Shown: positions 1 to 8,535 of the stretch, one piece after another
Layout of the letters: each line of letters starts with the position of its first letter
How positions within the stretch are numbered: the stretch's first letter is position 1
Source of the DNA: an uncultured Pseudomonas sp.
GTDB taxonomy: Bacteria > Pseudomonadota > Gammaproteobacteria > Pseudomonadales > Pseudomonadaceae
Reading direction: 5' to 3'
Assembly: GCF_913774235.1 (NCBI RefSeq)
Contig: NZ_CAJYDW010000012.1
Location: 744,001 to 808,000, forward strand
DNA: 64,000 nucleotides
Translations under genes and position numbers: made by a program
Notes under the pieces: generated by a model
What the model was told of the DNA's origin: nothing
Seen by the model: the letters and a program-made list of their open reading frames with translations, nothing else
Databases searched by the model: none

Positions 1-1
1 C

Positions 2-535
2 GAGACCTATTGCATGGTGCCGCACGTGGTTTACCTGGCCAATTCCTCGGGCCTCAAGGTGGGCATCACCCGCGCCACCCAGCTGCCCACCCGCTGGATC
101 GACCAGGGCGCCTACCAGGCGTTACCGATCCTGAGGGTCGCCACCCGCCAGCAGTCCGGCCTGGTGGAAGACCTGCTGCGCAGCCAGGTGGGCGACCGCA
201 CCAACTGGCGTGCCATGCTCAAGGGCGTCGCCGCACCTGAAGATCTGGTGGCGGTGCGCGAGCGCATCTTCGATGCCTGCGCCCAGGGTCTGGACGATCT
301 CCAGGGCCGCTTCGGCCTGCAGGCGATCCAGCCGGTGGTCGACATGGCGCCCATCGAGATCCATTATCCGGTGACGGTCTATCCCACCAAGGTGGTCAGC
401 CAGGATCTGGAAAAGACCCCGGTAGTGGAAGGCACGCTGCTGGGCATCAAGGGTCAATACCTGATGTTCGACACCGGCGTGATCAACATTCGCAAGTACA
501 CGGCCTATCAGCTGGCCGTGTCCGTTTCCGAGTAA
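2..535 (+). CDS. DUF2797 family protein, 3' part
   Basis: This is the end of a gene that enters from the left edge. The frame is open from base 2 and stops with TAA at 533-535, leaving 177 visible residues. The visible part looks like the C-terminal half of the DUF2797 family, soluble proteins of unknown function; the stretch YLANSSGLKVGITR followed by WIDQGAY is what I recognise. There is no membrane segment in this part. The ATG at 14 is internal and not a start. The stop lies 12 bp before pepN, so the two are probably cotranscribed. The family call is from memory of family consensus and is fairly secure; the role is unknown. Confidence 0.8.
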   Translation, partial: ETYCMVPHVVYLANSSGLKVGITRATQLPTRWIDQGAYQALPILRVATRQQSGLVEDLLRSQVGDRTNWRAMLKGVAAPEDLVAVRERIFDACAQGLDDLQGRFGLQAIQPVVDMAPIEIHYPVTVYPTKVVSQDLEKTPVVEGTLLGIKGQYLMFDTGVINIRKYTAYQLAVSVSE

Positions 536-547
536 GGATGTAAGCCC

Positions 548-3187
548 ATGCGTACCGACCAGCCCCAGACCATCTACCTCAAGGACTACCAGGCGCCCGA
601 GTACCTCATCGAGGAAACCCGCCTCAGATTCGAGCTGCACGACGACCAAACCCTGGTGCACGCCGAGCTGCGCCTGCAGCGCAATCCGGCGCGGGGCGCA
701 GGTCTGCCGCCGCTGGTGCTGCACGGCGAGGAACTGGAACTGCTGGCGGTGTCCCTGGACGACCAGACCCTGGCGGCTGGTGATTACCAGGTCGAGGCCG
801 GCAGCCTGACCCTGCAGCCGCGGGGCGAAGCCTTCGTGCTCAAGACCTCGGTGCGCATCCATCCGGAGACCAACACCGCCCTGGAAGGCCTGTACGTCTC
901 CGGCAAGATGTTCTGCACCCAGTGCGAAGCCGAAGGTTTCCGCAAGATCACCTACTACCTGGACCGGCCGGACGTGATGAGCGTCTTCACCACCACGGTG
1001 GAAGCCGACAAGGCCAAATACCCGATCCTGCTCTCCAACGGCAATCCGGTAGCCAGCGGCGACGCCGAGGGCGGCCGCCACTGGGCCACCTGGGAAGATC
1101 CCTTCCCCAAGCCGGCCTACCTGTTCGCCCTGGTCGCCGGTGACCTCTGGTGCGTGGAAGACAGCTATCGCACCGGCAGTGGTCGCGACGTGGCCCTGCG
1201 CATCTACGTCGAGCCGGAAAACATCGGCAAGCTGCAGCACGCCATGGACAGCCTGAAGAAGTCCATGCGCTGGGACGAGGAGGTCTACGGCCGCGAATAC
1301 GATCTGGACATCTTCATGATCGTCGCGGTGAACGACTTCAACATGGGCGCCATGGAGAACAAGGGGCTCAACATCTTCAACTCCAGTGCCGTGCTGGCCA
1401 GCCCGCGGACCGCCACCGACGCCGCCCACCAGAGGGTCGAGGCCATCGTCGCCCACGAATACTTCCACAACTGGTCGGGCAACCGCGTGACCTGCCGCGA
1501 CTGGTTCCAGCTGTCGCTCAAGGAAGGCTTCACCGTGTTCCGCGACGCCGGCTTCAGTTCCGACATGAACTCGCCCACGGTCAAGCGCATCGAGGACGTG
1601 GCCTTCCTGCGCACCAACCAGTTCGCCGAGGATGCCGGGCCCATGGCCCACCCGGTGCGCCCGGACCACTTCATCGAGATCTCCAACTTCTACACCCTGA
1701 CGGTGTACGAGAAGGGCGCCGAGGTGGTGCGCATGCTGCACACCCTGCTGGGCCCGGAGGGCTTCCGCAAGGGCACCGATCTCTACTTCGAGCGCCATGA
1801 CGGCCAGGCGGTCACCTGCGACGACTTCGTCAAGGCCCTGGAAGACGCCAATGGCGTCGACTTCAGCCAGTTCAAACGCTGGTACAGCCAGGCCGGTACG
1901 CCACGCCTGGCGGTCAGCGAGCACTACGATGCCGCGGCCAAGACCTACAGCCTCACCTTCCGCCAGAGCTGCCCGCCGACCCCGGGCCAGCCGACCAAGG
2001 AGCCCTTCGTCATTCCGGTCCAGTTGGGCCTGCTGGATGGCCAGGGCCGCGAGCTGCCGTTGCGCCTGGAAGGCGAAGCCGCCGCCCAGGGCACCGACCG
2101 AGTGTTGTCGGTCACCCAGGCCGAGCAGAGCTTTACCTTCGTCGACGTACCCGAGCGGCCGCTGCCCTCGCTGCTGCGGGGCTTCTCCGCCCCGGTCAAG
2201 CTCAGCTTTCCCTACAGCCGCGAGCAGCTGACCTTCCTCATGCAGCACGACAGCGACGGCTTCAACCGCTGGGATGCCGGCCAGCAGCTGGCCGTCCAGG
2301 TGCTGCAGGACATGATCGCCGGCCAAGCGCTGGACACCCGGCTGGTGGAGGCCCTGCGTACCGTCGCAGCGGACGAGTCCCTCGATCCGGCCATGGTCGC
2401 CGAGATGCTCTCGCTGCCGGCCGAAGCCTATCTCGTGGAGCTGGCCGAGCAGGCCGATCCGATCGCCATCCATGGCGCCCGTCGTCAGGCGCGCCGCGCC
2501 ATCGCCGAGTCCCTGCGTGACGTGCTCTGGCAGCGCTATCGCCGTGCTCGCGAGGAATCGCGTACCACGCCCTACCAGGCCAGCGCCGACCATATCGCCC
2601 GCCGCAGCCTGCAAAACGCCGCGCTCGGCTACCTGATGCTGCTGGAAGAGCCGGAGGCGCGCGACGCCGCCCTGGAGCAGTTCGAGCACGCCGATAACAT
2701 GACCGAGCGCCTGGCTGCCCTGAGCGCCCTGGTCAATTCCAGTTTCGAACAGGAAAAGGCCGACGTCCTGGCGCGCTTCTTCGAAGAGTTCAAGGCCGAT
2801 CCGCTGGTCATGGACACCTGGCTCAGCGTCCAGGCATCCAGCCCGCTGCCCGGTGGCCTGGCGCGCGTCCAGGCGTTGATGGAGCATCCGGTCTTCACCC
2901 TGAAGAACCCCAACAAGGTGCGGGCGCTGATCGGGGCCTTCGCCAACGCCAACCTGGTCAATTTCCACGCCGAGGACGGCAGCGGCTATCGCTTCCTGGC
3001 CGACCAGATCATCACCCTCAACCGCCTCAACCCGCAGATCGCCTCGCGGCTGCTCACGCCCCTGACCCGCTGGAAGAAGTACGGCCCGGCGCGCCAGGCA
3101 CTGATGCGTGCCGAGCTGGAACGCATCCTGGCCAGCGGCGAGCTGTCCAGCGATGTCTACGAGGTGGTGAGCAAGAGCCTGGCCTGA
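548..3187 (+). CDS. pepN: Aminopeptidase N (M1 zinc metallopeptidase)
   Basis: Cytoplasmic M1 aminopeptidase that removes N-terminal residues from peptides in general protein turnover. The 879-residue length is normal for bacterial PepN. The exopeptidase motif GAMEN is at residues 267-271. The zinc site is H303-E304-Y-F-H307 with the third ligand E326 in LKEGFTVFRD. An N-terminal beta domain precedes the catalytic domain, and a long alpha-helical C-terminal domain follows. The start ATG has TAAGGATG upstream. It follows the DUF2797 gene by 12 bp and is followed by a strong hairpin at 3213-3238. All catalytic residues are intact. Confidence 0.97.
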   Translation: MRTDQPQTIYLKDYQAPEYLIEETRLRFELHDDQTLVHAELRLQRNPARGAGLPPLVLHGEELELLAVSLDDQTLAAGDYQVEAGSLTLQPRGEAFVLKTSVRIHPETNTALEGLYVSGKMFCTQCEAEGFRKITYYLDRPDVMSVFTTTVEADKAKYPILLSNGNPVASGDAEGGRHWATWEDPFPKPAYLFALVAGDLWCVEDSYRTGSGRDVALRIYVEPENIGKLQHAMDSLKKSMRWDEEVYGREYDLDIFMIVAVNDFNMGAMENKGLNIFNSSAVLASPRTATDAAHQRVEAIVAHEYFHNWSGNRVTCRDWFQLSLKEGFTVFRDAGFSSDMNSPTVKRIEDVAFLRTNQFAEDAGPMAHPVRPDHFIEISNFYTLTVYEKGAEVVRMLHTLLGPEGFRKGTDLYFERHDGQAVTCDDFVKALEDANGVDFSQFKRWYSQAGTPRLAVSEHYDAAAKTYSLTFRQSCPPTPGQPTKEPFVIPVQLGLLDGQGRELPLRLEGEAAAQGTDRVLSVTQAEQSFTFVDVPERPLPSLLRGFSAPVKLSFPYSREQLTFLMQHDSDGFNRWDAGQQLAVQVLQDMIAGQALDTRLVEALRTVAADESLDPAMVAEMLSLPAEAYLVELAEQADPIAIHGARRQARRAIAESLRDVLWQRYRRAREESRTTPYQASADHIARRSLQNAALGYLMLLEEPEARDAALEQFEHADNMTERLAALSALVNSSFEQEKADVLARFFEEFKADPLVMDTWLSVQASSPLPGGLARVQALMEHPVFTLKNPNKVRALIGAFANANLVNFHAEDGSGYRFLADQIITLNRLNPQIASRLLTPLTRWKKYGPARQALMRAELERILASGELSSDVYEVVSKSLA

Positions 3188-3212
3188 CGCCGCCGTCCCA
3201 GGTCCGCAGCAC

Positions 3213-3238
3213 TGGCTATCGGCGCTCTCCGATAGCCA
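3213..3238 (+). terminator. Hairpin after pepN
   Basis: A perfect 10-bp inverted repeat, TGGCTATCGG at 3213-3222 and its complement at 3229-3238, with a 6-base loop, begins 25 bp after the pepN stop. No T run follows, so it may be a weak terminator or an mRNA-stabilising hairpin. The rest of 3188-3474 shows nothing recognisable apart from the ribosome-binding site of the next gene. Confidence 0.5.
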
Positions 3239-3474
3239 AGGCGCCTGGCCGAGCGCCTAAGCTGCCACGGGTGACAGACAGGTCATCCCCGCCAATCCTC
3301 CGCTCGGCTGCGGAGGATGACTCCAGGCGATCATTGTATTCATAGTGTCTTCGGCGCGGGTTCCGGATGGGTCGGCGCTGGCTGGCCGCGCGCCAGTCGA
3401 TTTTGGCGCCGAATGGCGCCTATTATCACAAGACTGGCCGGCCGGTGTTTGCGGCGCAACGAAGGGAGCGGTAG

Positions 3475-4071
3475 ATGAGCCATGCACAGCTGATGGATTG
3501 GGGATTCGTCCTGATAACCCTGTGCAACATCCTGCTGATCGCCCTCGTCGTGTTCCTGCTCTGGCAGCGTCATTTCGCCAACGATGCCGCCGCCAAGGTC
3601 GAGAGCGAGGACGAGGCCCCGTCACCGGTCGTCCCTGCCGAGATCGCGGCCCCGCCGGCCGATGCGCCGCCGCTGCCCAGCAGCCCCGCGCCGAATCGTA
3701 ATGTCGACCTCTTCGACGAGGGCCCGGAGGAGGTGTACGACGAGAATTACCCCGACTGGAAGAAGAGCGAAGACCCCTACGTCGAGGAGTTGCTGTCGCA
3801 CCGTGAAGCCCTGGAGCTCAAGGTGGACAACATGGTCATGCGGCTCAACCGTGCCCACAAGGTAGTGACCGGACTGCGTGCGCAGAATCGTGAACTGCGC
3901 GCGTCCGAGGCCCAGGCCCAGCGCCTGCAGGAAGAGTTGACCCGGACCCAGACCACCCTTGCCCAGGTTCGCCTGGAGCGGGATGCCTTGATGGCGGAGC
4001 TGCACCCCGGCCGCAAGGTGGGCGCGGGACCGCGCACGCCGACCGACAGCGACGCGCCAGCTCCGTCCTGA
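3475..4071 (+). CDS. Membrane-anchored coiled-coil protein A
   Basis: Unknown function, 198 residues. An N-terminal hydrophobic segment (about residues 9-30, ending LLWQR) is followed by an acidic, Pro/Ala-rich linker (40-80), a YPDWKK motif at 92-97, and a long heptad-rich, probably coiled-coil region (about 103-177). The start ATG has GGGAG six bases upstream. The gene at 7645 encodes a clear paralogue with the same membrane segment, YPDWKK motif and coiled-coil start. With LemA, the M48 protease and the receiver protein between them, all on one strand, they may form a functional unit. The N-terminus looks like a single-pass anchor, but topology is inferred. Confidence 0.75.
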   Translation: MSHAQLMDWGFVLITLCNILLIALVVFLLWQRHFANDAAAKVESEDEAPSPVVPAEIAAPPADAPPLPSSPAPNRNVDLFDEGPEEVYDENYPDWKKSEDPYVEELLSHREALELKVDNMVMRLNRAHKVVTGLRAQNRELRASEAQAQRLQEELTRTQTTLAQVRLERDALMAELHPGRKVGAGPRTPTDSDAPAPS

Positions 4072-4193
4072 GGGCCGCTCGCGGGTCGTCCGCACCAGCC
4101 ATCCGCTCAACCGCCACATCCGTCGCGCTGTCGACTGCGGGTGGGCGGAAGTCCCTAGACTCGGGACTTCCGGTATAGCTCAAGGACGATTCG

Positions 4194-4781
4194 ATGAAAC
4201 TGCTGCTGTTGCTGGCCGCCTTGGTGGCCATCGGCCTGTTCGCCGTCAGCCTATACAACGCCCTGGTCACGGCACGCAATGCCTGTCGCAATGCCTTCGC
4301 CCAGATCGACGTCCAGCTCACCCGCCGCCATGACCTGGTGCCCAACCTGGTGGAAGCAGTGAAGGGCTATCTGCGCCACGAGCGCGAAACCCTCCACGCG
4401 GTGATCGCCGCGCGCCAGCAGGCGGAATTCGGCCTGCAGAAGGCCAAGACCCACCCGGACGATCCAGCCGCCCTGCAAGCCCTGGGCGCCAGCGAGAACC
4501 AGTTGGGCCAAGCCCTCGGCCGGCTGCTGGCGGTCAGCGAGAGCTATCCCGAACTCCGCGCCAGCGAGAACGTGCAGCAGCTCAGCGAAGAGCTGGCGTC
4601 CACCGAGAATCGCATCGCCTACGCCCGCCAGGCCTACAACGATGCGGTGATGGACTACAACAACCGCCGCGAGACCTTCCCCGGCAATCTGCTCGCGGCC
4701 CGCTTCGCCTTCGTCCAGGCCCAGCCGCTGCCGCTGGAGGAGGGCGTTTCCCGCCAGGCACCACGCATCAGTTTGGGTTGA
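4194..4781 (+). CDS. LemA family protein
   Basis: LemA-type protein of 195 residues with one N-terminal membrane segment (about 2-22) and the usual helical bundle. Family signatures are DLVPNLVEAVKGY near residue 44 and, near the C-terminus, YPELRASENVQQL and TENRIAYARQAYNDAVMDYNNRRETFP. The biochemical role of LemA proteins is unknown, but they are often encoded beside M48/HtpX-like membrane proteases, as here: the protease starts 4 bp after this stop, which points to translational coupling. The start ATG has AGGACG upstream. The family call is secure and the function is not. Confidence 0.93.
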   Translation: MKLLLLLAALVAIGLFAVSLYNALVTARNACRNAFAQIDVQLTRRHDLVPNLVEAVKGYLRHERETLHAVIAARQQAEFGLQKAKTHPDDPAALQALGASENQLGQALGRLLAVSESYPELRASENVQQLSEELASTENRIAYARQAYNDAVMDYNNRRETFPGNLLAARFAFVQAQPLPLEEGVSRQAPRISLG

Positions 4782-4785
4782 GCCG

Positions 4786-6663
4786 GTGCGCTTCGTACTC
4801 GACCAGTCTGTGGCCCGCCGCCGGACGCGGCTGTGCTTCCTGCTGTTCGCCCTGGTGCTGCTCGGTCTCGCTGCCGTAGGGGGGAGCGTCGCACCCCTGG
4901 CCTTGTCGCCAGGCGTGGTGGCGCGCCTGGGTGGGGTAGGGACGGCCCAGCTGCTCACCGCCCTGGGCCTGCTGCTGGTCCTGACCGGTGCCTCGCTGTG
5001 GAAAATCCGCCAGCTCGCCCGCCAGGGCGGCGCGGCGGTGGTGACGGCACTGGGCGCCACGTCTCTGGACGAACTCGGCGGAGCCGATGCCCAGCGGTTG
5101 CGCAACGTGGTGGAGGAGATGGCCATCGCCGCGGCCGTCCCCGTGCCGCGTCTTTACTTGCTGGCCGACGAGCCGGCCATCAATGCCCTGGTGGCCGGCT
5201 ACGGTCCGGCCGACGCGGTGCTCTGCGTAACCCGTGGCGCCCTGGAGCGGCTGGATCGCGCCGAGCTGCAAGGCCTGGTCGCCCATGAATTCAGCCATCT
5301 GCTCAATGGCGACATGCGCCTCAATCTACGGCTGATCGGCTGGTTGCATGGCATCAGTCTGCTCGCCGACCTGGGCCGCGAACTGCTGGTCACCCGCTCC
5401 CGTCATTCGGGCAAGAGATCGCTGCAGGCCTCCACCCTGTTCGAGGTGGTCTTCGGCCTGACCCTCTATATCTGCGGCTCCCTGGGACTGGGCTGCGCGC
5501 TGTTGATCCAGGCCGCGGTGTCCCGTTCGCGGGAGCGCCTGGCCGATGCCTCGGCGGTGCAGTTCACCCGCTATCCCCAGGGGCTCGCCGGTGCCCTGCA
5601 GAAGATCGCTGCGCATCCTCTGCAGGGGCGGCTCTACCACCCTGCGGCGCGCAGCGTCGCCCACATGCTGGTGGGGGACGCCGGGGCCTCCTGGTTCGCC
5701 ACCCATCCGCCGCTGCTCGAGCGTATCCAGCAGCTCGATCCGTCCTTTTCGGCGGCCGACTTGCAGCGGCTGCGGGCCGAGGCCAGCCTTCCGGTGGGCA
5801 AGGCCTATGTCGCGGGCGAGCCACCGCCGGTGGTCAGGGCCGACCCGGCCACCGCGGCATCCGTGGCGGAGCTGCCCTCGGTCGCGGCGGCCGCTGACCT
5901 GCTCGCGGAGTTGCCCCTGGCGTTGCGCGAGGGCGCGCGGCAGCCCGACGTGGCCTGGCCGTTGCTCCTGCACCTGGCCGGGGCGCCTGCCCCGACCCTG
6001 CCCCCCGTGCTGGCCGGTAACCTTGCCGATCTGCATCCCGCCCTACGGCTACCCCTGGCGCAACTGACCTTTCCGGCCTTGCGGCAACTGCCGCGGGCGA
6101 AGCTGCGCGAGGTACTGGTAGCGCTCAAGGCCCGTCTGGAGCCACACGCCGCGGACGATCTGAGCAGCTATTGCCTAGCCAGGGTGCTGCAGCGGCAACT
6201 GGTCGCCAGTCTGGCCCCAGCCCGTCAGCGCCCCTCCGGTCGTCTTACCCTCGCCCAGGGCGAGGCGGCCGTCGTCGCGCTCTACGCGGTGGTGGCCGCA
6301 CAGGCCCATGACCGTTTTCCGGCGGCGCAGCGGGCGTTCCTGCACGCAATGGCCACGACCTTCCCGGGACGCCATGTCGCCTACGCGCCACCGGCGCTTT
6401 GGCGTCCAGCCCTGGAGCGCGCCCTTGCTGGTCTTATGCTGTTGGTACCAGAGGCGCGCACTCTGGTGCTGGAGGGGTTGTTGTCGTTGATCGAAGCGGA
6501 CAACAGGGTGAACATTCCCGAGCTGGAACTGCTCGGGCTATTCTGCGCGACGCTGGAATTGCCGTTGCCCCTGGTTAAAGAAAGCGTTTCGCTGACCGAT
6601 GACGTGTCATCGCGACGAGCTTACCGTTCGGTCGATGCTAGCCAACTGCTATCGAATTCCTGA
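4786..6663 (+). CDS. Membrane M48 (HtpX-like) metalloprotease with C-terminal extension
   Basis: Integral membrane zinc protease of 625 residues beginning with GTG, 4 bp after lemA. Two hydrophobic segments (about residues 10-38 and 46-68) precede the catalytic region. The zinc motif is H167-E168-F-S-H171 and the third ligand is probably E250 in SRERLADASA; further hydrophobic stretches lie around 215-245. Classical HtpX has about 290 residues. The extra C-terminal 300 are mostly helical and end with EADNRVNIPELELLGLFC, reminiscent of TerB-like acidic helical domains. It probably acts on membrane or envelope proteins together with LemA; substrate is unknown. Confidence 0.88.
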   Translation: MRFVLDQSVARRRTRLCFLLFALVLLGLAAVGGSVAPLALSPGVVARLGGVGTAQLLTALGLLLVLTGASLWKIRQLARQGGAAVVTALGATSLDELGGADAQRLRNVVEEMAIAAAVPVPRLYLLADEPAINALVAGYGPADAVLCVTRGALERLDRAELQGLVAHEFSHLLNGDMRLNLRLIGWLHGISLLADLGRELLVTRSRHSGKRSLQASTLFEVVFGLTLYICGSLGLGCALLIQAAVSRSRERLADASAVQFTRYPQGLAGALQKIAAHPLQGRLYHPAARSVAHMLVGDAGASWFATHPPLLERIQQLDPSFSAADLQRLRAEASLPVGKAYVAGEPPPVVRADPATAASVAELPSVAAAADLLAELPLALREGARQPDVAWPLLLHLAGAPAPTLPPVLAGNLADLHPALRLPLAQLTFPALRQLPRAKLREVLVALKARLEPHAADDLSSYCLARVLQRQLVASLAPARQRPSGRLTLAQGEAAVVALYAVVAAQAHDRFPAAQRAFLHAMATTFPGRHVAYAPPALWRPALERALAGLMLLVPEARTLVLEGLLSLIEADNRVNIPELELLGLFCATLELPLPLVKESVSLTDDVSSRRAYRSVDASQLLSNS

Positions 6664-6736
6664 TCCAAAGGGGCATGCCTGGCGTATGCTGGCCGCGGAA
6701 TAATCTGACGTATGCAGGGCAGGGAAGGAAAGTGTC

Positions 6737-7639
6737 ATGAAATTCCTCGTGGTAGATGACAGCCGAGCGGTTCAGACCATCATCAAGCGCATCCTGGCCA
6801 ACACCGGGTACAAGGACAGCGAGCTGCGCACGGCCTCTACCGGCGAGGAAGCCTTGGCGCTGCTGGAAGACTGGACGCCCAACCTGGTGCTGACCGACTG
6901 GCACATGCCGGGCATGACCGGCCTGGAGTTGCTGCAGGCGATTCGTCAGAGCGCCGGGCCCGAGATCCAGGTGGGCTTCGTCACCACCGAGTCCTCGGCA
7001 CGCCATGTCGAGGAGGCGTATCGCAACGGTGCGGCCTTCGTCGTGACCAAGCCCTTCACCCAGGAAACCCTGCAGCAGGCGGTGTTGACGGTGCTCCAGG
7101 ACGGGGCCAGCGCCGAGCGGGCCATCCAGGCTTCCGAGCGGGAAAGTCTGCCACTGCCGACCCGCTTCAATCCCGACACCCAGGTCATCCAGAAGCTGCT
7201 CGGGCTGTCGTCCATCGTCTGCCACATCGAGCCCATGGCACCGATCCCGGTCGATCGCCTCGCCTTGCCCTACCTGATCGGCATCTACAGCCACCCACAG
7301 AGCAAGGCGCTGGAAGCCGTGTGCCTGCTGGATCTCAACGCGGCCTGCATCCTCGGCGGTTCGCTCGCCGGGTTCTCGCCCGTGGCCATCCATTCGGCCA
7401 TCGCCAGTGCGACCCTGAGCCGGGAAATGTACGAGAACGCGGCGGCCTTCCTGGCCGATCTGAGCGGCATGATTTCCGCCGGCAAAGGCGGCTCGCCGCT
7501 GGCGTTGGGCACCAGCCACCTGGTGCAGAAACCCTTCGAGAAGCTCTACAGCCTGTGGCGCCAGAACAACGGCCGTGCCGATTTCAGCCTGTCCTTCCCG
7601 GGGCTGGGCGACGGCTTCATCGCGCTGCTGCTGAGCTGA
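6737..7639 (+). CDS. Response regulator: CheY-like receiver plus unassigned C-terminal domain
   Basis: Signal-transduction protein of 300 residues. The N-terminal receiver (1-122) has the acidic pair D7-D8, the phosphoacceptor D54 in VLTDWHMPGMTG, T83/T84 and K105 in VTKPF, all intact. Residues 145-300 form a second domain with no helix-turn-helix or GGDEF/EAL signature; its alpha/beta look (LALGTSHLVQKPF near 255) recalls CheC/CheX-type phosphatases, but this is a loose resemblance. No histidine kinase is adjacent. The start has GGAAGG upstream. It ends 5 bp before coiled-coil gene B, so these two are very probably coupled. Confidence 0.85.
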   Translation: MKFLVVDDSRAVQTIIKRILANTGYKDSELRTASTGEEALALLEDWTPNLVLTDWHMPGMTGLELLQAIRQSAGPEIQVGFVTTESSARHVEEAYRNGAAFVVTKPFTQETLQQAVLTVLQDGASAERAIQASERESLPLPTRFNPDTQVIQKLLGLSSIVCHIEPMAPIPVDRLALPYLIGIYSHPQSKALEAVCLLDLNAACILGGSLAGFSPVAIHSAIASATLSREMYENAAAFLADLSGMISAGKGGSPLALGTSHLVQKPFEKLYSLWRQNNGRADFSLSFPGLGDGFIALLLS

Positions 7640-7644
7640 GCGGC

Positions 7645-8535
7645 ATGGCGGATTACCGGCTCGTCGAATGGGGCTTTCTGCTGGTCACCGGCTCCAACGT
7701 CCTGTTGATCGGGCTCGTCCTGACACTGCTCTGGCAGCGCCTCTTTCCCCGGACCCGCGAAGCGGACGAGCATCCGTCGGACGCTGCCCAGCCCGAAGAC
7801 GCGGTGAGCGCCGGGCCGACCGCGGCGAGCGCCGCAGAGCTCACTCCTGACAGCCAGGCCCAGGCGGCCGCCAACCTGATCCAGAGCGCCCAGCAGCAGG
7901 ATGTGCTGCCGCTCGGCCAGGCCATGAGTGACAGCCTGGACCTGATGGGGCGGCTCGACGAGGTCGACGGAGAGGCTTATCCCGACTGGAAGAAGACCAA
8001 CCAGGCGCAGATCGATGAGCTTCTTTCCAACCGTGAAGACCTCGAATTCAAGCTGGACGATCTCAAGTCCAAGCTGGATCGCGCGCACAAGCTGGTGACC
8101 AGCCTGCACGGCCAGAATCGCGAGATGCGGGGTGCCGAGGCCAAATTTCAGCGCCTATCCCAGGAGCATGGGCTGATCCAGACTTACCTGACGGAGACCA
8201 GACGCGAGCGTGATGGCCTCAAGGTCACCGTAGAACGACTGAAGGCGGAGCTGGAACAACTGCGACAACGGTCTGCCGCTGTCCCGCCGTCCGCTGCGGA
8301 GCCGCCGGCAGTGGACGAAGAGGTCCAGCACGAGCTGGAGGTCCTGCGCGAAAGTCTCGAAGAGGAGCGGGCCAAGCTGTCGCGCACCCTGGTGGAGAAG
8401 GAATTCATCGAGCAGGTGTACATCGACACCGATGCCGTCACCGATGACTACCAGGCCCTGCTGCGGGAACATGCCGCGCTGCAGGAGCAGTTGCGCGCCT
8501 TGCAGGCGCGGCTGGAGGCCGGTCAGTCGGCGTAG
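7645..8535 (+). CDS. Membrane-anchored coiled-coil protein B
   Basis: Unknown function, 296 residues, paralogue of the product at 3475. Both begin with a tryptophan-glycine-phenylalanine hydrophobic helix ending LLWQR (residues 9-31). Here YPDWKK is at 112-117, followed by ELLSNRE and a coiled coil (about 123-205). A second coiled-coil block (about 220-293), absent from the shorter paralogue, follows a Pro/Ala linker. The ATG lies 5 bp after the response regulator stop; the frame is open well upstream, but the alignment with A fixes this start. The last 13 bp overlap the convergent hydrolase gene. Confidence 0.75.
   Translation: MADYRLVEWGFLLVTGSNVLLIGLVLTLLWQRLFPRTREADEHPSDAAQPEDAVSAGPTAASAAELTPDSQAQAAANLIQSAQQQDVLPLGQAMSDSLDLMGRLDEVDGEAYPDWKKTNQAQIDELLSNREDLEFKLDDLKSKLDRAHKLVTSLHGQNREMRGAEAKFQRLSQEHGLIQTYLTETRRERDGLKVTVERLKAELEQLRQRSAAVPPSAAEPPAVDEEVQHELEVLRESLEEERAKLSRTLVEKEFIEQVYIDTDAVTDDYQALLREHAALQEQLRALQARLEAGQSA

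Noticed and set aside
122-2968. A 948-residue open frame on the minus strand
   Set aside because: It is the antisense of pepN, kept open by high GC; pepN has all catalytic motifs and the antisense product has no recognisable pattern.
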